Assembly (NCBI GenBank): GCA_017546205.1
Contig: JAFYXJ010000006.1
Coordinates: 106,140-170,139, forward strand
Origin: Clostridia bacterium
GTDB taxonomy: Bacteria; Bacillota; Clostridia; Monoglobales; Monoglobaceae
Direction: 5' to 3'
Length of the DNA stretch: 64,000 nucleotides
Below the pieces are notes generated by a model. The model did no database searches. It was not told the DNA's origin and worked only from the letters and a program-made list of their open reading frames with translations. The position numbers were made by a program, and so were the translations under genes. This document shows, in pieces, positions 51,620 through 60,972 of the stretch. Within the stretch, counting starts at the first letter, position 1; each line of letters begins with the position of its first letter.

Positions 51620-51692
51620 GGGCATCGTGGGGGACTATCCCACAATTTAGATTGTATAAAATTAAATTTTATATCATAGGAGGACTTTACTT

Positions 51693-54600
51693 ATGAAAAA
51701 CACCAACCGTATTTTGTCTCTGCTTTTGGCTGTTTGCATGCTGGTTTCCTGCATTGCAATCGGCGTTTTTGCAGATGACACCACAACAACAGCTGCTTCC
51801 GGCACCAAGTTTTCTGACGTGACCGCTAACAGCTTGTACGCAACCGCAGTTACCACCCTCAACCAGATGGGTGTTATCAATGGTTATCCTGACGGCACAT
51901 TCGGTCCTGACCAGAATGTTACCCGTGCAGAATTTACCGCTATGCTGATGAGAACGCTGAACTATGGTTCTTTAGGTTCTTCCGGCACAGAAAACCTGCC
52001 CTTTACCGATATTGATGTTGCAGACACCGGCATCAGCTGGGCTATTCCCAACATCAACATTGCATACGATATGGGTATCATCAACGGCTATGCCGAGGAT
52101 AACACCTTCCGTCCCAGAAACAACGTCTCTTACGAAGAAGCGCTGAAGATGATTGTTTGTGCTCTGGGTTACACCGGCATTGAAACCAGCGGTACACCCT
52201 GGTATGCTCTCTACCTTGCACAGGCAAACAAACTGGGCATTACCGAGTTTGCAAGCCAGTTCGGTGCTCCCGAGACTCCGGCAACCCGTGCATGTATTGC
52301 ACAGATGCTCTACGATTCTCTGGATGTAAACCTCTGTAAAGACGGTGAGGTAACCGGCGATACCATTCTTTCCAGTTATCTTGGTTATATCAAGAATACC
52401 GGTTTGATTTCATCCGACGGCACCACCAGCCTGACCAAACCGGATGTGGTTCTCAACGCCAATGAGATTCAGATTTACGCACAGGATCCTTTCACCTATG
52501 CTTACGAGACCCAGACCTACAAAGCCAAGGATGTCAACCTGAGAAAATATCTGGGTTATGAAATTGAATACTACTACAAAACTGACGGTGTGACCCGTGA
52601 CCTTTCTTTCTATGTACTCAGCCCCAGCAATGAACTGACGCTGGATGCAAGCATGATTGAAACCTCCGGTTCCACTTCCAGCCAGGTTCGTTACTATAAA
52701 TCCGAAACCGCATCTTCTACCACCGCATTGAATCTGGATTCTGATAACGTGGTGATCTACAACGGAAAACTCTACGGCGCAAACCCTGCAGCAAGCAAGT
52801 TCAACACCTCGATGATTCCTAAAGTTGGTACCATTACCTTCCTGGATTCCGACAAGGATAATTCCTATGACCTGATTAAGATTCAGGCGTATGAAATCTA
52901 CTATGTAGCAAGCAAGGTTTCCGCTGAATATTCCATTATTGACGATGTGACCCGTCGCGGCGAGTCCCCGCTGGTTCTTAATGTAGACAACGGTGCCATC
53001 GAAACCAAAATTGTGGATGCCAACGGCAACACCATGAACTACAGTTCTATCTCTGTTGGTAACATCATCTGCCTTGCAAAGACCAATCCGGCAAATGGCG
53101 GCGAGGTTCTGCAGACTGCAGTTGTTGTTAAGAACTCCGTTACCGGCAAGGTAACCGCCAGCAAAGCAGGCGAATCCATTACCGTCAACGGCAATGTCTA
53201 CAAATACTCTGAGGCAGCTCCCTGGATGCCGGGCGGCACCGGTCTTTTGACTGAACCGCAGATGCATGATACCGCTACCTTCTATATGGACATCAATGGT
53301 AAGGTTGTTGCGTATAAGAAAGACGCCAATACCGCATCTATTCCCTACGGTTACATTATGGGCGCAGGCACAAAAACCGGCACGTTCTCTGATACTATTC
53401 CGGTAAAGGTTCTTTCTCAGGACGGCAAAAAGCAAGAGCTTTCTGTAACCGGAGATACCTATGTTGACGGACAGAAGCCGGGTAGTGCACAGGCTGTTAT
53501 TGATGCACTGGCACTTACCAATTCCGGCATCAACACCGATGCCAGCAAGCAAAATGTTACCATTCAACAGCCGATTAAATACACCACCAGAGTTTCCAAC
53601 GGCACCTTGATTCTGGATCGTATCTATACCATCGCAGGTTCCTCTTATGATAAATCCAAGGGACAGACCATTGTCAGCGACAAGCTGTTCCATTACAACA
53701 ACATCACTGCAGCAAAGAAGGCCACGTATGCTGCCAGCGGTAATAAGCTGACCGTCAACGGTACTACCGTCAGCGCATCCGGTGCGATTGTCTTTGTGGT
53801 TCCCACAGACAGATCCAAGCACGATAATTACACCAAGACCACAGCTTCCGGCGTATTCCATGCAAATTCTTCTGATGACTACTTTGTGGAAGCCTTTGAT
53901 GTAAGCACTGCCAACGCAGCAAAGCTCATTGTATATTACCGCAGTGAGCAAATAGGCAGTGTCAATGATTACACACCGATTTCTATTGTTGCACAGGATA
54001 TTGTATACTCCTCGAACAACGGTGAAAATATGGGCTTGTTAAAGGGATATAAGTCCTCCTACGTCAAGCCAAAAGATACCCTGGATGCATGGCTGTCTCC
54101 CAAATCCGACACAGTTAATTTCGGTGACATTTTCCGTTATGCAACCGACTCTGACGGCAATGCTGTAGTTGAAAATCAACATATTCTGTATAAAGCTGCC
54201 GGCGGAAATACCTATGGTATTCTGTCACCTTCTAACTCCAGTAAATTCGATAGCACCAGTACGGTTCTGGGTGTAATGCTTGGTAGTATTGTTACAACCG
54301 ATGATTCCAATGTCACCATCTACCCCGGATATCTGGAAGCAAAGCCCGGTGCAAATCTTTCCTCCATCTACGCTTTCGACCTTAGTCAATTTGCAAGTGC
54401 ACAGGTACTGAAGTATACCCTTGACAACAACGGAAAACTGGTGATTACCGATGTATCTTCCGAGTATAACGGTGCCATCCGCAGTGCAACCAACTACAAT
54501 AACGGCATGTCCAATCCGACCAAGGTTCTGGTTTACCTCTACAAGGGCAGCCCGAAACTTCTGGTACTTCTGGACAGCAAGTTGGATCCCAACCCTGCTC

Positions 54601-54746
54601 AGAAAAATGCACCAAGTTACAACACCGCACCGCAAGCAACTCCTACTCCGGAGCCCAGTGAGGAACCCACTCCGACACCTACTCCGGAACCCAGTGAGGA
54701 ACCCGCTCCGACACCTACTCCGGAGCCGGATCCCGTAAGTGAATAG
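51693..54746 (+). CDS. Large SLH-domain surface protein
   Basis: A 1017-residue exported protein. After a signal peptide (LSLLLAVCMLVSCIAIGVFAD) come three SLH repeats within residues 35-215: AVTTLNQMGVINGYPDGTFG, FTDIDVADTGISWAIPNINI and a third ending ARACIAQML-like (ATRACIAQMLYDSLDV). The rest is an 800-residue beta-rich body with repeated IYNGKLYG, VVYSSNNGE-type strands and no enzyme motif. The C-terminus is a Pro/Glu/Thr tail with three PTPTPEPSEE-type repeats. It has a consensus promoter, AGGAGG and a strong terminator, so it may be a major S-layer protein; that is inference. Confidence 0.9.
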   Translation: MKNTNRILSLLLAVCMLVSCIAIGVFADDTTTTAASGTKFSDVTANSLYATAVTTLNQMGVINGYPDGTFGPDQNVTRAEFTAMLMRTLNYGSLGSSGTENLPFTDIDVADTGISWAIPNINIAYDMGIINGYAEDNTFRPRNNVSYEEALKMIVCALGYTGIETSGTPWYALYLAQANKLGITEFASQFGAPETPATRACIAQMLYDSLDVNLCKDGEVTGDTILSSYLGYIKNTGLISSDGTTSLTKPDVVLNANEIQIYAQDPFTYAYETQTYKAKDVNLRKYLGYEIEYYYKTDGVTRDLSFYVLSPSNELTLDASMIETSGSTSSQVRYYKSETASSTTALNLDSDNVVIYNGKLYGANPAASKFNTSMIPKVGTITFLDSDKDNSYDLIKIQAYEIYYVASKVSAEYSIIDDVTRRGESPLVLNVDNGAIETKIVDANGNTMNYSSISVGNIICLAKTNPANGGEVLQTAVVVKNSVTGKVTASKAGESITVNGNVYKYSEAAPWMPGGTGLLTEPQMHDTATFYMDINGKVVAYKKDANTASIPYGYIMGAGTKTGTFSDTIPVKVLSQDGKKQELSVTGDTYVDGQKPGSAQAVIDALALTNSGINTDASKQNVTIQQPIKYTTRVSNGTLILDRIYTIAGSSYDKSKGQTIVSDKLFHYNNITAAKKATYAASGNKLTVNGTTVSASGAIVFVVPTDRSKHDNYTKTTASGVFHANSSDDYFVEAFDVSTANAAKLIVYYRSEQIGSVNDYTPISIVAQDIVYSSNNGENMGLLKGYKSSYVKPKDTLDAWLSPKSDTVNFGDIFRYATDSDGNAVVENQHILYKAAGGNTYGILSPSNSSKFDSTSTVLGVMLGSIVTTDDSNVTIYPGYLEAKPGANLSSIYAFDLSQFASAQVLKYTLDNNGKLVITDVSSEYNGAIRSATNYNNGMSNPTKVLVYLYKGSPKLLVLLDSKLDPNPAQKNAPSYNTAPQATPTPEPSEEPTPTPTPEPSEEPAPTPTPEPDPVSE

Positions 54747-54755
54747 GGATATACC

Positions 54756-54788
54756 AAAAGACCTCTCAAAAGAGAGGTCTTTTTCTTT
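54756..54788 (+). terminator. Terminator of the large SLH gene
   Basis: A 12-bp perfect stem (AAAAGACCTCTC with GAGAGGTCTTTT), loop AAAA, then TTCTTTT. Confidence 0.9.
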
Positions 54789-54810
54789 TATGAACATACT
54801 GTGAAGATTC

Positions 54811-54839
54811 TTGACATTAAATTTTCAGGGGGGTATAAT
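54811..54839 (+). promoter_or_regulatory. Perfect consensus promoter of the ABC exporter pair
   Basis: TTGACA (54811-54816), 17-base spacer, TATAAT (54834-54839), 26 bases before the ATG. Confidence 0.9.
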
Positions 54840-54864
54840 ATATAGCAAAAGGAGGCTTTCATAC

Positions 54865-56589
54865 ATGCGTAAAATTCTTTCTCTTTTGAAAGGAATCCCC
54901 TTGTGGATGTCCATTCTGACTCCTATCCTGATTATCGGCGAAGTCATCATGGAAGTTACCATTCCCCGTATTATGAAAGATATTGTGGATATCGGCATTG
55001 CCAATCAGGACATTGCTTATGTTACCTTACACGGCGGAAAAATGATGCTGATGGCGCTATGTTCCCTTGCCTTCGGTGCCCTTGCCGGTTGGACCGCATC
55101 GGTTGCCAGCATCGGGTTCGGCACCCGCATCCGCAAAGCCTTGTTTGACCGTGTTCAGGATTTTTCTTTCTCCAATGTAGATAGGTTTTCCACCTCATCC
55201 CTGATTACAAGGATGACCACCGACATCAACAACACCCAACAATCCTGGATGATGCTGATTCGGTCTTTGGTACGTTCTCCCATTATGTTTGTCTCTGCCT
55301 CTATGATGGCGTTTTCCCTGAACAAAACCCTTTCCCTGATTTTCCTGATAGCCGTTCCCATTCTGGTTGCGGTTCTGGTTTTTGTGGTGGTGAAAGCCCA
55401 TCCTCGTTTTAAGGTAATGCTGGAACATTTTGATGCCCTCAACGGAAAAATTCAGGAAAACCTGATTGGTATTCGGGTGGTAAAAGCCTTTGTGCGGGAA
55501 AAACACGAAAACAACGGCTTTTCCAAAACCGCTGCAGAACTGCGGGATGCACAGGTTCGGGCAGAACGGCTGGTTATCTTCAATATGCCGGTTCTGCAAC
55601 TGATGATTTATGCCTGCATTCTGGCAATCCTCTGGCTGGGCGGAAGAATGGTAGTCTTTGGCACCATGGGCGCCGGCGCATTAATCAGTTTTATCAGTTA
55701 TGTGAACCAGATTCTCATGTCCCTGATGATGATTTCCATGGCGTGTACCATGCTGGTCATTTCTAAGGCATCCATTACGCGTATTGCAGAGGTTTTGAAT
55801 GATACCCCCCATATCCCCGACGATGCAGAGGGGAACCCTGATGTCAAAGACGGCTCTATTATCTTTGAGAATGTATGTTTCAGTTATAACGGCGATGAGG
55901 AAAACTGTACTTTAAACCACATCAACCTGACCATCAACTCGGGAGAAACGGTAGGCATTCTGGGCGGTACCGGAAGCGGAAAATCCACTCTGGTACACCT
56001 GATTCCCCGCCTTTACGAAGTAACTTCCGGCAGTTTGAAAGTGGGGGGTATTGATGTCCGTGACTATCCTCAGGAAACTTTGCGCAATGCCGTTTCCATG
56101 GTACTCCAAAAAAATGTACTGTTTTCCGGCACCATCAAGGAAAATCTTCTCTGGGGCAATCCCGATGCCGACGACGATACGGTGATTGCCGCTTGCAAAG
56201 CCGCACAGGCAGATGGTTTTATTGCGTCCTTTCCCAACGGGTATGATACCCAATTGGGGCAAGGCGGCGTCAATCTGTCCGGTGGGCAGAAACAACGGCT
56301 TTGTATCGCCCGAGCACTTTTGAAAAAGCCTGCCATTATCATTTTGGATGACAGCACCAGTGCGGTAGACACCGCCACCGACAGTAAGATTCGGGAAGCC
56401 TTTCAGCGGGAACTTGCCAACACCACCACCCTGATTATCGCCCAGCGGATATCTTCCATCTGCGATGCCGATAAGATTGTGGTGATGGACAACGGCAGAA
56501 TTGATGCGGTTGGCACCCATGAAGAACTGCTGGCATCCAATGCAATTTATCGGGAAGTTTATGAATCCCAGCAAAAGGGGGTGGCGTAA
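54865..56589 (+). CDS. ABC exporter half-transporter with degenerate catalytic site
   Basis: A 574-residue type IV ABC half-transporter: six-helix domain (LWMSILTPILIIGEVIMEV onward), then an ATPase domain with Walker A GGTGSGKST, signature LSGGQKQRL and Walker B IIILDDSTSAVD. The residue after the Walker B Asp is Asp instead of the catalytic Glu, which marks this as the degenerate-site partner of a heterodimer such as BmrC/BmrD or TmrA/TmrB. The partner follows after one base. The substrate is likely a drug or lipid-like molecule. Confidence 0.92.
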   Translation: MRKILSLLKGIPLWMSILTPILIIGEVIMEVTIPRIMKDIVDIGIANQDIAYVTLHGGKMMLMALCSLAFGALAGWTASVASIGFGTRIRKALFDRVQDFSFSNVDRFSTSSLITRMTTDINNTQQSWMMLIRSLVRSPIMFVSASMMAFSLNKTLSLIFLIAVPILVAVLVFVVVKAHPRFKVMLEHFDALNGKIQENLIGIRVVKAFVREKHENNGFSKTAAELRDAQVRAERLVIFNMPVLQLMIYACILAILWLGGRMVVFGTMGAGALISFISYVNQILMSLMMISMACTMLVISKASITRIAEVLNDTPHIPDDAEGNPDVKDGSIIFENVCFSYNGDEENCTLNHINLTINSGETVGILGGTGSGKSTLVHLIPRLYEVTSGSLKVGGIDVRDYPQETLRNAVSMVLQKNVLFSGTIKENLLWGNPDADDDTVIAACKAAQADGFIASFPNGYDTQLGQGGVNLSGGQKQRLCIARALLKKPAIIILDDSTSAVDTATDSKIREAFQRELANTTTLIIAQRISSICDADKIVVMDNGRIDAVGTHEELLASNAIYREVYESQQKGVA

Positions 56590-56590
56590 G

Positions 56591-58495
56591 ATGCCTCCTA
56601 TGCCAAAAGGAATCCGAAAACCCAAAGACACCAAAAAAACCTTGCTTCGGATACTGCAGTATTTCAATGACTATCGTTGGCATCTGGTACTGGTTTGTTT
56701 TCTGGTGATTCTCTCTTCTGCGGCAGGTGTGGTGGGAACCTATTTTCTAAAACCCATCATTGACGATTTTATTGTTCCCATGATTGGGGCTCCGTCCCCC
56801 GACTTTTCCGGACTGCTGTCTGCCATTCTGGTTTTGGCGGCAATTTATGTTGTGGGGGCACTTTCGTCCTATCTGTACAGCAGAATTATGATTACCGTTT
56901 CCACCGGTTCTCTTTACAAAATGCGGATGCAGATGTTTACCCATATGCAAAAACTCCCCATCCGTTACTTCGACACCCGTACCCACGGGGAAATCATGAG
57001 CCGTTACACCAACGACATCGACGCACTCCGGCACATGCTCAGTCAGAGTGCACCGCAGTTGATTTCCTCTTTGATTACGGTGGTGGGCGTCTTTACCATG
57101 ATGTTGATTCTCAGTCTGCCTTTGACCTTGCTGGTTCTTGTGATGATGGTTGCCATCTTCTGGGTTATCAAGGTTGTGGGCAGACACAGCGCCAACAGTT
57201 TCCGTGCACAGCAAAAAGCCTTGGGCGCCGTCAACGGCTATGTGGAAGAACTGATTGAGGGACAGCGGGTGGTTAAGGTCTTCTGCCATGAGGCAGAAAG
57301 CAAACAGGCATTTGATAAGTTGAATCAGGAGTTGAATCAATCTTCCTCCCGTGCCAACACCTTTGCCAACATCCTGATGCCTATCATGAACAACCTTTCT
57401 TATATCCACTATGCCCTGACCGCCATATTTGGCGCTATTATGACCATCTATTCGGGAACCCGTGACCTTGGCATCTTTAGTCTGGGTCTTGGTGCGTTGG
57501 TATCCTTTCTCCAGTATACCCGCTCCTTTGCCCAACCCATTACCCAGGTTTCCCAACAGTTTAATATCATTTTGAATGCCCTTGCCGGTGCAGAACGGAT
57601 TTTTGCCCTTTTGGATGAAGAGGCGGAACCGGATGACGGCTATGTCACCTTGGTTCATGCATCCCTCCTGCCTGACGGAATGGTACAGGAGTCAGAAACC
57701 CGTACCGGTATCTGGGCGTGGAAACATCCCCATCAGGATGGTTCCGTCACCTATACTCAAGTCAAAGGTGCCGTCACCTTTGAGGATGTAGACTTTGGCT
57801 ACGAAGAAAACAAACCCGTCTTAAAAGGCATCAATCTGTATGCCAAGCCGGGTCAGAAGATTGCTTTTGTAGGCTCCACTGGTGCCGGAAAGACCACCAT
57901 TACCAATCTGATAAACCGTTTTTACGATGTGCCGGATGGCAAAATCCGGTATGACGGCATCAATATCAACAAAATCAAAAAGGCGGATTTGCGCCGTTCC
58001 CTCTCCATGGTACTGCAGGACACCCATCTGTTTACCGGCACGGTTATGGACAATATTCGGTATGGCAGGCTGGACGCCACCGACCAGGAGGTGATGGATG
58101 CCGCAAAACTTGCCAATGCCGACTGGTTTATCCGGCATCTGCCCCAAGGCTATGACACCATGCTCACCGGAGACGGCATGAACCTGTCTCAGGGCCAAAG
58201 GCAGTTGATTGCCATCGCCCGTGCTGCCGTTGCCGACCCGCCGGTGCTGATTCTGGACGAGGCAACCTCCTCTATTGATACCCGTACCGAAGCCTTGATT
58301 GAAAAGGGTATGGATCGGCTGATGGAAGGGAGAACTGTGTTTGTGATTGCCCATCGGCTTTCCACTGTGCGAAACTCCCACGCCATTATGGTACTGGAAA
58401 ACGGCACCATCATGGAACGGGGCAACCATGAACAACTGCTTGCCCAGCAAGGCAAATATTATCAGTTATACACCGGTATGTTTGAACTATCCTAA
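56591..58495 (+). CDS. ABC exporter half-transporter, canonical catalytic site
   Basis: A 634-residue half-transporter. Its ATPase has Walker A GSTGAGKTT, signature LSQGQRQLI and Walker B VLILDEATSSID with the catalytic Glu. The combination with the Asp-carrying partner gives one active and one degenerate ATP site. About 45 extra residues (VHASLLPDGMVQESETRTG, HPHQDGSVTYTQVKG) are inserted between the membrane and ATPase domains. The ATG at 56591 has GGGGGTGG upstream and lies one base after the partner's stop. Confidence 0.92.
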   Translation: MPPMPKGIRKPKDTKKTLLRILQYFNDYRWHLVLVCFLVILSSAAGVVGTYFLKPIIDDFIVPMIGAPSPDFSGLLSAILVLAAIYVVGALSSYLYSRIMITVSTGSLYKMRMQMFTHMQKLPIRYFDTRTHGEIMSRYTNDIDALRHMLSQSAPQLISSLITVVGVFTMMLILSLPLTLLVLVMMVAIFWVIKVVGRHSANSFRAQQKALGAVNGYVEELIEGQRVVKVFCHEAESKQAFDKLNQELNQSSSRANTFANILMPIMNNLSYIHYALTAIFGAIMTIYSGTRDLGIFSLGLGALVSFLQYTRSFAQPITQVSQQFNIILNALAGAERIFALLDEEAEPDDGYVTLVHASLLPDGMVQESETRTGIWAWKHPHQDGSVTYTQVKGAVTFEDVDFGYEENKPVLKGINLYAKPGQKIAFVGSTGAGKTTITNLINRFYDVPDGKIRYDGININKIKKADLRRSLSMVLQDTHLFTGTVMDNIRYGRLDATDQEVMDAAKLANADWFIRHLPQGYDTMLTGDGMNLSQGQRQLIAIARAAVADPPVLILDEATSSIDTRTEALIEKGMDRLMEGRTVFVIAHRLSTVRNSHAIMVLENGTIMERGNHEQLLAQQGKYYQLYTGMFELS

Positions 58496-58497
58496 AC

Positions 58498-58533
58498 AAA
58501 AATCGCAATCCAAAATGGATTGCGATTTTTTAT
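58498..58533. terminator. Bidirectional terminator after the ABC exporter genes
   Basis: A 15-bp perfect stem (AAAAATCGCAATCCA with TGGATTGCGATTTTT), loop AAA, then TT. The convergent nitroreductase gene ends at its right edge. Confidence 0.9.
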
Positions 58534-59102
58534 TTCTCATATAATATTTCATCCAACGGTCGTTTCGGCACATGAATCGTTCCTGTTTCATCCTTATAAT
58601 ACTTCACATTGCCATCTTCCATTTCCACAGGCACGCTGTGTTGCGCCGGATATCCTAAGGCAATCACATCGGTTACGTGCAGATTTTCCGGCAGGGCAAG
58701 CAGTTCCCGGATACCGTCCCGACTCAAAGCGCCCAGCCAACAGCCGGCAAGTCCTTTCTCCATAGCAGCAAGCAAAATGGTGGTTCCTGCCGCTCCCGTC
58801 TCTACCTGAAAATCACTATTTGCCTTGATAGAGGAATCTCCCAGCATCACAATATATGCCGTAGGTCTTTCCCCCTCTTTGGGAGACCCGTCGACGAGAT
58901 ATCCTGCCCACTTGGTGCAGGCAAACAACTGTTCCCGTTCTGTCTCTTCGGTGACAATGGCAAACTTCAAAGGCTGAAGATTGGCAGGATACGCCGCCCG
59001 GGATGCGCAAAGCACCAGTTCTTTCAAATCCTCGCTCTCAATCGGTTGTTGAGTAAACTTCCGGATACTCCGCCTTTTTAGAATGGCATCTAAAATATTC
59101 AC
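58530..59102 (-). CDS. Nitroreductase family protein
   Basis: A 190-residue FMN-dependent oxidoreductase. The N-terminal ILKRRSIRKFTQQPIESEDL binds FMN phosphate, and GAAGTTILLAAMEKGLAGCWLGA is the conserved central part. The substrate is unknown. Its start overlaps the upstream methyltransferase stop by four bases, so the two are coupled. Confidence 0.9.
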   Translation of the reverse strand: MNILDAILKRRSIRKFTQQPIESEDLKELVLCASRAAYPANLQPLKFAIVTEETEREQLFACTKWAGYLVDGSPKEGERPTAYIVMLGDSSIKANSDFQVETGAAGTTILLAAMEKGLAGCWLGALSRDGIRELLALPENLHVTDVIALGYPAQHSVPVEMEDGNVKYYKDETGTIHVPKRPLDEILYEK

Positions 59103-60256
59103 GCAAAAAATCCCTCCTCGTCCAACAGACGGTACAACGTCGGGGTAAAGGAAAACTGTTTCATCAGCGCCTTTGCCTCCTTGAGTGCCTTCTGCCTTTT
59201 TTCTTTGCTGACCGGCTTTTTCACTGCCCGAATCAGCAGATTTTTCGGGGAATGGCTAAAATCCACAAACTCCAACATCTGCACCCGATATCCGCAGGCT
59301 TCCAGAAGGGCACCCCGCAAAGCATCGGTACAAAGGGCGGAAAACCGTTCCTGAATCAGTCCGTATCGGGTCAACGCCCCCAATTCTCCCCCTTGAATCT
59401 GCCCGTTGAGTTCATGCTGACAGCAGGGTACCGAATAAATCAGTTCACACCCCCACCGGATGGCATGAAACAGGGCATAATCGGTGGCAGTATCGCAGGC
59501 ATGGAGAGTGATAACCATGTCCGGCTTGTTTTCTGCCTGATACATGCTCACGTCCCCCGCCTGGAAGGTCAGTTTATCGTAGCCGTATTCTCCGGCAAGG
59601 CGGTTACAGTTTGCAATCACCTCGGTTTTCAGGTCCAGACCGATGATTTCTGCGTCCATCCCCCGCTGATTCACCAGATAATGGTACAGAATAAAGGTCA
59701 GGTAGGATTTTCCGCATCCAAAATCCAGAATCCGAATACTGTTTTTGGAAAACTCCTCCATGCCGTCCCGAATCAACTCCGTAAACCGATTGATTTGCCG
59801 GAATTTATGGTACATGCTCTGTACCACTTTTCCCTCCTTGGTAATCACGCCCAAATCCACAAGGGGCGGTATCACCGTATCTTCTTTCAGCAAATATTGT
59901 TTTTCCCGATTGTGTTGAGTCGCGGTCTCTTGCCGTTTTTCCTGACGTTTCAGCAAGGTCACCGTTCCCTTTTTGGAAACTTTCAGGCAAAAGGCGGTGG
60001 TCTCATTCCAGCCATCTATCTGCCGAAATCCCATCTTTGCCAGTTGCAAGACTGTCTCCGGCATCTCCTCTTCTTTCATGTTCTCATGAAACGCCTGTTT
60101 TTCGGTCAGTTTTTCCAGTTGGTATCCGTCTTTCAGGTACCGAAACCGCACCTTTTTCCACGGAGTTTCCCCTTTGGGGTTGCTGACAACCCCTCGAATC
60201 AAGGGAGTTTGAAACATCTCCGCAACCGCATCACAAAGTGTCAGTTCCTTACTCAT
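59099..60256 (-). CDS. SAM-dependent methyltransferase (Methyltransf_32 type)
   Basis: A 385-residue protein. The N-terminal ~150 residues are family-specific. The methyltransferase domain has motif I ILDFGCGKSYLTFILYHYL, then IIGLDLKTEVIANCNRLA, VITLHACDTATDYALFHA and SVPCCQHELNGQI, the pattern of the METTL25/GSTCD-like group. The target may be RNA or protein and is unknown. The ATG at 60256 has GGAGG upstream and overlaps the ttcA-like gene end by eight bases. Confidence 0.87.
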   Translation of the reverse strand: MSKELTLCDAVAEMFQTPLIRGVVSNPKGETPWKKVRFRYLKDGYQLEKLTEKQAFHENMKEEEMPETVLQLAKMGFRQIDGWNETTAFCLKVSKKGTVTLLKRQEKRQETATQHNREKQYLLKEDTVIPPLVDLGVITKEGKVVQSMYHKFRQINRFTELIRDGMEEFSKNSIRILDFGCGKSYLTFILYHYLVNQRGMDAEIIGLDLKTEVIANCNRLAGEYGYDKLTFQAGDVSMYQAENKPDMVITLHACDTATDYALFHAIRWGCELIYSVPCCQHELNGQIQGGELGALTRYGLIQERFSALCTDALRGALLEACGYRVQMLEFVDFSHSPKNLLIRAVKKPVSKEKRQKALKEAKALMKQFSFTPTLYRLLDEEGFFA

Positions 60257-60971
60257 GGGGAACCTCCTTTCTCCAGTTGGGAAGCCCCGTCTGGATGGCA
60301 TGCATCATCTTGGTTTTGAAAAACTTGTCTTCCTGCATCTTCTGGGCAATAAAATCTTTCATATCCTGACGCTTGCTGACACCATCCATGGGACAGGGAT
60401 TTTCCACGATGGGAAGTTCCGCCCGCCGTGCATACCCTTTGATTTCTCCCTCCGGTACATAAATCATGGGACGAATCACATGAATATCCCTGCGGGAAAG
60501 GTAGGTCACAGGGGAGAAACAATTCAGCCGTCCCTCATAAAACAAGGAAAGGAAAAATGTTTCCAGAACATCTTCGTTGTGGTGTCCCAACGCCACCTTG
60601 TTACAGCCAAGCTCCACTGCCAAATCATTGACGCCGCCTCTGCGCATTTTGGCACAAAGGGAGCAGGGGTTGGTCTCTTTCCGCACATCAAAAATTACTT
60701 CCTTGATGTCGGTCATCTGTACTACATATTCAATATCCAGTTGCTTACAGAGTTCCGCCACTTTATCATAGGACACCCCGTCAAACCCCATGTTCAGCGA
60801 CACCGCCACCAAACGGAATTTTTTGGGGTAAAATTTCTGCAACTGGGCAAGGGCAGAAAGGAGGGTTAAACTGTCCTTGCCGCCGGAAACCCCGACGGCA
60901 ATGCTGTCACCCTCCTGAATCATTTGATAATCATCGACTGCCCGGCGAACTCTGCTCAGAATCCGCTTCAC
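60249..60971 (-). CDS. TtcA-family tRNA 2-thiocytidine/thiolation protein
   Basis: A 240-residue PP-loop ATPase: VGVSGGKDSLTLLSAL (PP loop) near residue 30, CSLCAKMRRG with the CxxC pair, and KVALGHHNEDVLETFFL. TtcA-type enzymes adenylate and thiolate a tRNA cytidine using an iron-sulfur cluster. It starts at GTG 60971, two bases after the gyrA stop, with GGAGG upstream inside the gyrA end. The exact tRNA target cannot be read. Confidence 0.9.
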   Translation of the reverse strand: MKRILSRVRRAVDDYQMIQEGDSIAVGVSGGKDSLTLLSALAQLQKFYPKKFRLVAVSLNMGFDGVSYDKVAELCKQLDIEYVVQMTDIKEVIFDVRKETNPCSLCAKMRRGGVNDLAVELGCNKVALGHHNEDVLETFFLSLFYEGRLNCFSPVTYLSRRDIHVIRPMIYVPEGEIKGYARRAELPIVENPCPMDGVSKRQDMKDFIAQKMQEDKFFKTKMMHAIQTGLPNWRKEVPHE

Positions 60972-60972
60972 G

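Noticed and set aside
51620..51692. Riboswitch in the leader of the large SLH gene
   Set aside because: The leader is only about 70 bases with one short hairpin and matches no class I know.
52410..53951. A 513-codon minus-strand open frame inside the large SLH gene
   Set aside because: Antisense shadow; no start signals and the SLH gene is intact.
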